DNA of 64,000 bases. It comes from Pedobacter cryophilus. Its GTDB lineage: Bacteria > Bacteroidota > Bacteroidia > Sphingobacteriales > Sphingobacteriaceae. Both the position numbers and the translations under genes were made by a program. Below the pieces are notes generated by a model. It was not told where the DNA came from. It searched no databases and saw only the letters and a list, made by a program, of their open reading frames with translations. The first letter of the stretch is position 1. Each line of letters starts with the position of its first letter. Of this stretch, positions 53,185-59,397 are shown piece after piece. The stretch is from contig NZ_SWBP01000004.1 in the NCBI RefSeq assembly GCF_005116455.1, forward strand, positions 124,001 to 188,000. The letters run 5' to 3'.

Positions 53185-53218
53185 CAAAAAAAGCCCCGGC
53201 GTTTCACAACGGCAGGGC
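53185..53218 (-). terminator. Terminator between the two structural transcripts
   Basis: On the minus strand AGCCCTGCCG and CGCCGGGGCT form a GC-rich imperfect hairpin followed by T7. It lies just after the 53244-53474 gene and separates the ATPase transcript from the capsid transcript. Confidence 0.75.
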
Positions 53219-53243
53219 TGGGGGATGTGTGGGTTTAAATGTT

Positions 53244-53474
53244 TTATTTGTTTTCGGTTAATTTTAGATGATCTGCATACGCAAGACATATCAAACTTAA
53301 ACTTACTTGAAAAGACTCTTTTTCATCCACATGATCACGAATATTTAATTTTTTATCAGGAGAGAATATTTTTATTAGTTCCTCATCTGTTTTTATTTCA
53401 TCACTAATCATTAAAATTGCTTTTCTAGCGTCTTTAATAGTAACCTGAATGTTAATTTGTAAAGTATCTTCCAT
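53244..53474 (-). CDS. Hypothetical protein, 76 residues
   Basis: Mixed helix/strand, with IQVTIKDARKAILMISDEIK and VSLSLICLAYADHLKLTENK. No recognised family. It is the last gene before the terminator. Confidence 0.55.
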   Translation of the reverse strand: MEDTLQINIQVTIKDARKAILMISDEIKTDEELIKIFSPDKKLNIRDHVDEKESFQVSLSLICLAYADHLKLTENK

Positions 53475-53501
53475 TTTATTTATTTGTTTTCGGTTAAATT
53501 A

Positions 53502-53684
53502 TTACTCGGGTTTACCTAATTGGTTAAAAATTTGTTCTACCTGGTGAGGCGTAAATGTGCGGCCGTTGCTGTTTTGTAAATTGCTAAAAGGTAAAAGCCA
53601 TTTTTTAAATGTTTTCCTAGATACCCCGTACATTGTATAGAGTTCTTTTAAAGTATAAGCCATAATTTTAACCTCCTTACTCAT
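53502..53684 (-). CDS. Small helix-turn-helix/excisionase-like protein
   Basis: 60 residues. TLKELYTMYGVSRKTFKKWL is an HTH with a MerR/excisionase-like profile, then a wing-like region with GRTFTPHQVEQIFNQLG. Could be a directionality factor or transcriptional regulator of the block. Its ATG overlaps the ATPase stop by one base. Confidence 0.65.
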   Translation of the reverse strand: MSKEVKIMAYTLKELYTMYGVSRKTFKKWLLPFSNLQNSNGRTFTPHQVEQIFNQLGKPE

Positions 53685-54253
53685 TAAACAAATGTTTCTA
53701 CGGTTTCTTTATAGTATGGGCTTGGGTTAGCCATTACGTTTTTCCATGCTTTTAATACGTTTTCGTAGTTTGGAATGCGGTTTTTGTTTGCTCCATCTTC
53801 AAAAACCTCATGTGTTTTACCAATAATTACATAACTGGTCATTTCCCAAAACTGCCTTGGAATACGTCTAATACTATGGAAGGTGAATATTAAATCGCAA
53901 CCCATCATTCTATGATCTGTTAAAAAGGTTTTAACCCCTTTTGATAGGTTGCTATTAATATATTTGGTGCAATCTTCAAAAATTACTAATCCGTTTCTAA
54001 ACGTTTTCGCAATAAATTCTAATGTTTCTTCATCAGGTGTACCTACTATTTTAACCCTGCCATTTGTAAGGTATTTAAGATCTTTTAATTGAATCTCTTT
54101 AATGCAATTATAAGCCGCCGAACCGTTTACATCAATAATTAGCACCTTTGATGCTTTTGGGTATTTTAAAGCGATACGGCAAAGCTCTGTACTTTTACCG
54201 GTGGCTTTACTGGCAACCATTATGGTAGTATGATGAATATCTCTACCAGCCAT
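53684..54253 (-). CDS. FtsK/HerA-superfamily (A32-type) packaging ATPase candidate
   Basis: 189 residues. Walker A VASKATGKST has Lys20 and Ser21 (the first Gly of the motif is Ala14); Walker B GLVIFEDCT gives Glu93 and Asp94; the sensor GCDLIFTFHSIRR has His126 in the position used in A32/P9-type ATPases. The protein is far smaller than terminase large subunits and has no nuclease domain. In membrane-containing tailless viruses this enzyme packages DNA into the vesicle-lined capsid. Confidence 0.8.
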   Translation of the reverse strand: MAGRDIHHTTIMVASKATGKSTELCRIALKYPKASKVLIIDVNGSAAYNCIKEIQLKDLKYLTNGRVKIVGTPDEETLEFIAKTFRNGLVIFEDCTKYINSNLSKGVKTFLTDHRMMGCDLIFTFHSIRRIPRQFWEMTSYVIIGKTHEVFEDGANKNRIPNYENVLKAWKNVMANPSPYYKETVETFV

Positions 54254-54254
54254 T

Positions 54255-54458
54255 TTAATAATTACGGGTTTTAAACCTGCTTACATATAAATTATTAGAA
54301 TTTTTAGGCTTCATCATTACAGAATGCCCGGCGTTTTTCCAATTATTTTTAACCGTTTCCAATTCCGATCCGGTTAAAGAACCTTGAAAACAGTATTCCT
54401 TACCAAAAATTATTTCTACTTTTTTAGGCTCCTTTGTTGCTGTCTTTTGATTTTCCAT
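54255..54458 (-). CDS. Small hypothetical protein, 67 residues
   Basis: Basic, with KVEIIFGKEYCFQGSLTGSE and SVMMKPKNSNNLYVSRFKTR; strand-helix-strand pattern resembling a small beta-grasp or phage minor protein. It lies one base before the ATPase gene. Overlaps the gene upstream. Confidence 0.55.
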   Translation of the reverse strand: MENQKTATKEPKKVEIIFGKEYCFQGSLTGSELETVKNNWKNAGHSVMMKPKNSNNLYVSRFKTRNY

Positions 54459-54648
54459 TATTACTGTGATTTAAATATTTGAAAACGTTTAATATGGCTC
54501 TAAATCTGTTGCTTATGTTAATACTAATGAGGTGTAAATACTCTTTTAAATCTTGATGCCTATTTCTGTTATCGTTATTTATTTTAAACAACATAAAAGT
54601 GTTTACTATAAGCAATATGTTAATGAGCAGGTAAAAGGATATTAGCAT
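54424..54648 (-). CDS. Small single-span membrane protein, 74 residues
   Basis: N-terminal span LISFYLLINILLIVNTFMLF then a basic amphipathic tail (RFRAILNVFKYLNHSNNGKS). Likely virion-membrane or regulatory peptide; no family. Confidence 0.58.
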   Translation of the reverse strand: MLISFYLLINILLIVNTFMLFKINNDNRNRHQDLKEYLHLISINISNRFRAILNVFKYLNHSNNGKSKDSNKGA

Positions 54649-54953
54649 TGTTTACGGCGTTTTAATTTAGCTTTCTTAGAAAACCTTAAGCGGTTACTTT
54701 TTTTGATTCTGGAGCAGCTATTCATAAACCTAAACGGGTATTTAGGCCTCATAAAAGAAAAAGGCTTTGGGACGCTGTTTTCTTGGTCTGGATTTGTTAT
54801 TGTGTAGGTGATTTTCTTTTCTAAGCTACCATAAGCATCTAAATTATCATCATCAGGAAAAATGATTTTCAACCTACTTGCAAAATAGTAACCAAATGCT
54901 ACTACCATACCAAAAGAAATGTAAATTATAGCTAACAAAAGGCCTTGTTTCAT
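54642..54953 (-). CDS. Membrane-anchored protein, 103 residues
   Basis: N-terminal span (about 5-24) and an extremely basic C-terminus (RIKKSNRLRFSKKAKLKRRK). A membrane anchor with a nucleic-acid-binding tail would suit DNA retention under the membrane. No known family. Confidence 0.58.
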   Translation of the reverse strand: MKQGLLLAIIYISFGMVVAFGYYFASRLKIIFPDDDNLDAYGSLEKKITYTITNPDQENSVPKPFSFMRPKYPFRFMNSCSRIKKSNRLRFSKKAKLKRRKQC

Positions 54954-54954
54954 T

Positions 54955-55554
54955 TTAATCTATTGAGTTAAAAAGTGTAAATCTTTTTGCGGTTACATCT
55001 CCAAAAGCTAATAATAACCCTGTTAACGGTGTCATTTTCATATTTGTAACCTTTACATATCTAGTTGTTCCATCTACCAAACGGCGGGTTTCATCACTTG
55101 TAAATGGTATTTTATCAACTACAGTTAGGTATTTTAAATAGCGGTTTAAAAGCTTCTTTTCGGGGCTGTTTTCGTGGTAAAGGGTTGCACCGGTGGTATC
55201 TATACTATCTAAAATTTCTGATTCTTTAGCGGTAAACAGTTTTGATTTTAAAAGCATAGGGATCCCGAATGATTGCAAGCCGTCTAAGCATCCAACTATA
55301 GATTCGGCGGTATCTCTAGGGTTTAGATATAATGTTTCCTGACTGTATTCGGTGTCATCAATTGGAGTGCCTTTTTCGGTAACCTCGTTTTCATCAATAA
55401 CTTTATCTGGAAAATCAAATTCGGGATCTGGATTTTCTGTATCTGGAAAATCAAATACCGGTTGTGTTGAACCTACTTCAACTTCTTGAGATAGAATATT
55501 AGCTATATCTATGGTTTCGGGCTGTTGAACCTCTATTTTTTTAATCTTTGCCAT
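54955..55554 (-). CDS. Acidic-N protein of unknown function, 199 residues
   Basis: The first 75 residues are acidic and low complexity (FDFPDTENPDPEFDFPDKV), the rest helical, with a region DTAESIVGCLDGLQSFGIPM and LLAFGDVTAKRFTLFNSI. The acidic/unstructured N-terminus and helical C-terminus resemble virion accessory proteins, but none is recognised. Overlaps the next gene by 14 bases. Confidence 0.6.
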   Translation of the reverse strand: MAKIKKIEVQQPETIDIANILSQEVEVGSTQPVFDFPDTENPDPEFDFPDKVIDENEVTEKGTPIDDTEYSQETLYLNPRDTAESIVGCLDGLQSFGIPMLLKSKLFTAKESEILDSIDTTGATLYHENSPEKKLLNRYLKYLTVVDKIPFTSDETRRLVDGTTRYVKVTNMKMTPLTGLLLAFGDVTAKRFTLFNSID

Positions 55555-55852
55555 CTGGAGCGTATTTTTCTATAATGGGTAACACGTGTTTAAACTGATC
55601 TAATGTTTTTTCATCCTTAGTTAAACTCATGATGATGCCTGGGAGCTTAAGCATGTTAATTTTACCCGAAAACAAGCCCGAAAACGTTTTAAAAACACCT
55701 ACCAGTTGCCCAACTTCATTTTTCAGATCGGCGTTTTGTTGGATTAATGCTTTTAGGTTTTCACGATTAATTAATACGTTTTCGTCTATTATTGGAGTAA
55801 AAATTGTTTCTTCAGTACCTTGTAGTTCTGTTTTTTCTTCTTGTCCTTCCAT
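55541..55852 (-). CDS. Hypothetical protein, 103 residues
   Basis: Helical, with VLINRENLKALIQQNADLKN predicted coiled coil and KINMLKLPGIIMSLTKDEKT. It overlaps the 199-residue gene and starts one base inside the stop of the gene upstream. Confidence 0.58.
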   Translation of the reverse strand: MEGQEEKTELQGTEETIFTPIIDENVLINRENLKALIQQNADLKNEVGQLVGVFKTFSGLFSGKINMLKLPGIIMSLTKDEKTLDQFKHVLPIIEKYAPDGKD

Positions 55853-56043
55853 TACTTACTAAATTGAGAGCGTTTTTTAATAGGAACAACTGTTTTCATA
55901 TCTATAGAAACATTTTTACGGCCATCGTGAAAAGGTGTGTCTAATGTTATATTACCAACGTTTCCGTATGATCTATACATCCCGGTAAATATGCCAACAC
56001 CGAAAACGGTATCTACTTTATCTCTTATTTGAAATCTATTCAT
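55852..56043 (-). CDS. Hypothetical protein, 63 residues
   Basis: Beta-rich small protein (FQIRDKVDTVFGVGIFTGMY, NVGNITLDTPFHDGRKNVSI). The KV-x-VFG-x-G-IFTG pattern recalls small SH3-like folds; function unknown. Confidence 0.55.
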   Translation of the reverse strand: MNRFQIRDKVDTVFGVGIFTGMYRSYGNVGNITLDTPFHDGRKNVSIDMKTVVPIKKRSQFSK

Positions 56044-56047
56044 CTTA

Positions 56048-56380
56048 TTACTTTGTTTTAAATGAGCTTAAAAAATCGTTTTCAATATGTTTTAGGAGAT
56101 CAAGCGCAAGGCGAACAATATCATAATTGCTGTTTTCGGCTAATCCAAGCTGTTTTTTACGGGCGGCAATGGCTTTATTTATTTTCTCAAATTCGGCTTC
56201 GGTAGATCGGCCGGTAAACTGTTTATTTTTTGGGTTTTCGGCTTTTAAATGTTGGTTTCGGGGTTTTACGGGTTGAAGTGGAGCAACCGGGGCACCAATT
56301 AAGCCGTCCGGTTGCGTTGGGGTTTCCGCTTCTATTAAGGGCTTTTCTTCCGATGGGCCTAAAATTTCGTTATCAGTCAT
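56048..56380 (-). CDS. Hypothetical protein, 110 residues
   Basis: N-terminal half is proline/Glu-rich (PSEEKPLIEAETPTQPDGLI), C-terminal half basic helical (EFEKINKAIAARKKQLGLAE). Located at the head of the leftward block, downstream of the TGCCACAAAA cluster. Function unknown. Confidence 0.58.
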   Translation of the reverse strand: MTDNEILGPSEEKPLIEAETPTQPDGLIGAPVAPLQPVKPRNQHLKAENPKNKQFTGRSTEAEFEKINKAIAARKKQLGLAENSNYDIVRLALDLLKHIENDFLSSFKTK

Positions 56381-56415
56381 TTAAAATAATACCTTGTTTG
56401 AAGTACCAAATATGA

Positions 56416-57257
56416 ACCTTAATTACTTGATATTCAATAGATTTTACCGAAAGATGTTTCCGAAAGATTTTATATTACTGCCACAGAATAAGAAGTTTTG
56501 CCACAATTGAAATTTATTTTGTGGCAAATTTTGTGGCATTTATTTTTTTGTGTTAACTGCTTGATTTTTAGTTACACTATGTTAATTATTTTAAGTTATA
56601 GTATAAAAGAAAAAGATAAAAGCCACAATGCCACAAAATATTTATAAAAAAAAGTTTTTTATAAAAAAATCCGCTTCTTTTTTCTTTAAAAGCTGGAAAA
56701 ATTTTTCGGTCTCTCCCTCCTGAAAGGGCGAAAAAGTGCAGGTACTCAACTCAAAAAAGTTGAGTAAAAACGGCGTTTAAAGCTTGTGGGAATGGTTTTT
56801 AATTCCTATTTTTAAGTTCTAATTTGGGATATTACACCCCTAATAAATAGGTATATAGCCGCCGCAAATAATCTGATATTTCCTGAAATGAGTAGAATAA
56901 GGCGTTCGGCTGAAAAGGCCGAACAATTAACCCCCAACCCCTAAAGGGGAGTTTGTGCATTGTAAATGATTTGCGCCTGGGTGGTTAAATTTGCGTATTG
57001 GCTAATAGCGCAAATGATTTACAAAGCCTGGGCGGCTCTGCTTTGCCCTTAAGCCCTAAATGGGAATAAGATTAGCTTTAAAAAAGAAAAGCCCGGGATT
57101 AGTGGGCTTTTGGTGTGTATTCATAAAAATTCCCCTCGCACATTTCGGAAATTTCATTTTCGCTGAAGGGCGCAAAATGAAACGTTCCGATAACAGTCAA
57201 CTTACGCAAGATGCCAACTTGCAAAACGTATGAGGGCATCCAGCGTAAGTTTTTATG
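56416..57257. other. Gene-poor, hairpin-rich gap (possible replication or regulatory region)
   Basis: No credible gene in 840 bases. Features: the TGCCACAAAA cluster; hairpin ACTCAACT/AGTTGAGT at 56744-56765; a 17-bp imperfect inverted repeat with TTGTAAATGATTTGCGC at 56960-56976 and its mate at 57008-57024, with CCTGGG(T/C)GG beside both; hairpin AAAAGCCC/GGGCTTTT at 57087-57111; and a hairpin AACTTACGC..GATGCC with its mate at 57199-57251. It divides the replication genes from the structural genes. Confidence 0.65.
56479..56640. repeat. TGCCACAAAA inverted-repeat cluster, right copy
   Basis: TGCCACAGAA (56479), TTTTGCCACAATT (56496), ATTTTGTGGCAAATTTTGTG with GCATTT (56516-56541), and AAGCCACAATGCCACAAAAT (56620). 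GCCACAATGCCACAAAA (56622-56638) is identical to the unit at 43109-43125. It lies in the presumed promoter region of the structural block. Confidence 0.8.
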
Positions 57258-57608
57258 TTATGTGCAAATTTCATACAGTGCATCATCGACAACTTGCCAT
57301 AATTTTTTAGTGGTTTCATCTTCATCATTATTTAGCATATATCCCCAGACAACAGAATGAAAAACATTCAATCTATCTTGAGTAATTTTATTTAATGGAA
57401 TACCGCCTTTTAAATCAACCATCACATAATATGCCCTGATAATTTTTCGAACTATTCGTTTGTCGAATACCGTTTTACCTAATTCATCAAACATTTTTTG
57501 TAAGCAATCGCTGAATTGTGCGGACAATAAATCTGCACAATTCAGCACATTACCAATAGGCGGGGTTTTCGTCTCCGCTTGACGCTTTTGTGGTTTATTT
57601 GAGTTCAT
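57258..57608 (-). CDS. Hypothetical protein, 116 residues
   Basis: Mostly helical; CADLLSAQFSDCLQKMFDEL and LNVFHSVVWGYMLNNDEDET. Basic start, acidic end. It follows the primase gene (overlap ATGA at 57605-57608). No family recognised; possibly replication-accessory. Confidence 0.62.
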   Translation of the reverse strand: MNSNKPQKRQAETKTPPIGNVLNCADLLSAQFSDCLQKMFDELGKTVFDKRIVRKIIRAYYVMVDLKGGIPLNKITQDRLNVFHSVVWGYMLNNDEDETTKKLWQVVDDALYEICT

Positions 57609-58441
57609 ACCCTCTGTACTAAAAAATCGTTAAAATCTCCGTAACCTTTAAAAATGTACCTGCAATCTTTCGTTTTATCGGGCATTTGTGCAATTGTTTT
57701 GTTTCCGCCTTTGTCATTATCACCAAAGAAAAAACATTCGGTGTAGGGGCTAAAATCAACAAAGGGAATCATTGCGGACCCGTTTAAAATTATTGCGGTG
57801 TTTGTTGGCTGTTTGCCCCAATAGGTAACGGCGGAAAGAAAATCCATAAAGCCCTCAAAAACTGAAACGCTGCTATGCCCTGGGTTTATAGTGGTGTACC
57901 ATTTAGGGGCGGTTGCTATTTTTGAATAACTACTTCTTAAATCAAAACCGCCTTTATCATTTTTAAAACCTACGGCGTATTGCTTTTTATTTGGATTGTT
58001 GCTAAAATGAAAATGTACTTCGTTTAGGTATTGAAAACAAAGGGCTACGTTTATTTTTCGCTCATAATGCAAATAGTCCTCCAGGTGCAAATTTTTAAGT
58101 TCTGAAATTGAATCAATAATTAAATCGTTTTGGGTTTCTTCTTTGGTTTTTACCTGGGCTAAACTTAAACCGGAAAGCTTTTCTATTGCGGTGTGAAAAT
58201 CAACTCTTTCTAATTCCTGCACTAGCATGATAATATCACCGCCTTTTTGGTATGAGTAATCAAAAAACGTGTTCTTATTCTCGTTTACAATTAATGAAGC
58301 TGTTCTATCATCGGTAAAGGGGCTATTAAAGAAAGAATTTTTACTTGTGCTTCGTTTTAAATCTTGTGTTACATTTCGGCTTTTTAAATATTCCGAAATG
58401 GATTTTTCTTTTACTTGGGTGATGATTTCGGGGTTTATCAT
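57605..58441 (-). CDS. TOPRIM-domain DNA primase-like protein
   Basis: 278 residues. N-terminal part has the pattern NSFFNSPFTDDRTASLIVNE and FFDYSYQKGGDIIMLVQELE, which matches CHC2-associated regions of Bacteroidetes mobile-element primases but lacks the four zinc-binding Cys/His. TOPRIM motifs: VFEGFMDFLSA (Glu) and FFFGDNDKGGN (DxD). It would synthesise primers together with the primase-helicase. Overlaps the methyltransferase gene by ATGA. Confidence 0.82.
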   Translation of the reverse strand: MINPEIITQVKEKSISEYLKSRNVTQDLKRSTSKNSFFNSPFTDDRTASLIVNENKNTFFDYSYQKGGDIIMLVQELERVDFHTAIEKLSGLSLAQVKTKEETQNDLIIDSISELKNLHLEDYLHYERKINVALCFQYLNEVHFHFSNNPNKKQYAVGFKNDKGGFDLRSSYSKIATAPKWYTTINPGHSSVSVFEGFMDFLSAVTYWGKQPTNTAIILNGSAMIPFVDFSPYTECFFFGDNDKGGNKTIAQMPDKTKDCRYIFKGYGDFNDFLVQRV

Positions 58442-59397
58442 TGGTTTAAATTTTCAAGTTTAGAAATTGCTTTAAATATTTCAAATGCAACCTGAGGAAC
58501 TATTGCATTTCCTCCGCCTTTAATAGATTCGTTTCTCCACTTAGAAAAGGTAATTCCGTCCAATTGGGAGGAAATCCCATCATTTCCATTACAAACCGGG
58601 GATTGAGTTGGGAAGTTTGCCCATTCCTCATTAAATAACCTGGTACTGTATCTCTGTTTATTTGAGATTTTGGAAGTTTTGAATTGTTCCCGTCTTGAGC
58701 TGCAGGTGTTAGATAAAACTCGTTTCTTTTCACCATTCTTGTAATAGAGTTTTGATGATCTGATTTGCTGCCCTTCTCCGCTTCTGTAGCTGTTGGAGTT
58801 GGTAAAAGTCGGCTCATCGCTAGGTCCTGTAAAGAGGAAGTGTAAGTTTTTCCACTCGGCCTGATCTTCTGTTTTCCACTCACTAATTCTGCACCTCCTT
58901 GCATTACTGTCGGAGTAGGCAACAAACCATATTCTATCTCGTCTGTGAGGTGCATTTTTGGCACAAGCTGGAAGTATAAACGCTTGTACTTCGTACCCTT
59001 CAGTTTCCAGGTTAGTTTGCACCTCATTGAAAACCAATCCCCCGTTCCAACTAACAAGGCCGCCAACGTTTTCGCCCACAACGTAGGTTGGTTGAATTTC
59101 TCGTATTGCTCTAAGCATCTCTGGCCATAAATGGCGCTCATCTTCTTTACCTTTTCGCTTTCCGGCAACGCTGTAAGGCTGGCAAGGGAAACCTCCGGTA
59201 AGAATGTCAATTGTTCCTCGGTGAATAGAGAAATCTGTTTTTTTGATGTCATCATAACTTATTGCATTAGGCCAGTAATATTTTAAAATCTTTTGTCCAA
59301 ACTTGTTCCACTCACAATGAAATACATTTTCCCAACCCATTTCTTGAGCTGCTAAATCAAAACCTCCAATTCCGGAAAATAGAGAACCATGTTTCAT
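58438..59397 (-). CDS. C5-cytosine DNA methyltransferase
   Basis: 319 residues. SLFSGIGGFDLAAQEMGW (SAM), Cys72 in GGFPCQPYS, Glu109 in GENVGG, HRRDRIWFVAYSDSN. Between residues 160 and 250 it has loose repeats (SDSN, NSNS, SNTC) in place of a normal target-recognition domain; the C-terminus LDGITFSKWRNESI and GGGNAIVPQVAFEIFK is conserved. It may protect the element from restriction. A second long gene lies in its +1 frame. Confidence 0.93.
   Translation of the reverse strand: MKHGSLFSGIGGFDLAAQEMGWENVFHCEWNKFGQKILKYYWPNAISYDDIKKTDFSIHRGTIDILTGGFPCQPYSVAGKRKGKEDERHLWPEMLRAIREIQPTYVVGENVGGLVSWNGGLVFNEVQTNLETEGYEVQAFILPACAKNAPHRRDRIWFVAYSDSNARRCRISEWKTEDQAEWKNLHFLFTGPSDEPTFTNSNSYRSGEGQQIRSSKLYYKNGEKKRVLSNTCSSRREQFKTSKISNKQRYSTRLFNEEWANFPTQSPVCNGNDGISSQLDGITFSKWRNESIKGGGNAIVPQVAFEIFKAISKLENLNQ
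58500..59255 (-). CDS. Overprinted gene within the methyltransferase (+1 frame), 251 codons
   Basis: An uninterrupted frame fully inside the methyltransferase gene, shifted +1, beginning 142 bases into it. It reads like a real protein: MMTSKKQISLFTEEQLTF, CLEQYEKFNQPTLWAKTLAA, LTWKLKGTKYKRLYFQL, then three repeats LLPTPTVMQ, LLPTPTATE and YLTPAAQDG, and QLNPRFVMEMMGFPPNWTEL. I recognise these words from proteins paired with phage methyltransferases; each LPTPT repeat lies opposite an SDSN/NSNS/SNTC repeat of the other frame. Function unknown. Confidence 0.75.
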   Translation of the reverse strand: MMTSKKQISLFTEEQLTFLPEVSLASLTALPESEKVKKMSAIYGQRCLEQYEKFNQPTLWAKTLAALLVGTGDWFSMRCKLTWKLKGTKYKRLYFQLVPKMHLTDEIEYGLLPTPTVMQGGAELVSGKQKIRPSGKTYTSSLQDLAMSRLLPTPTATEAEKGSKSDHQNSITRMVKRNEFYLTPAAQDGNNSKLPKSQINRDTVPGYLMRNGQTSQLNPRFVMEMMGFPPNWTELPFLSGETNLLKAEEMQ

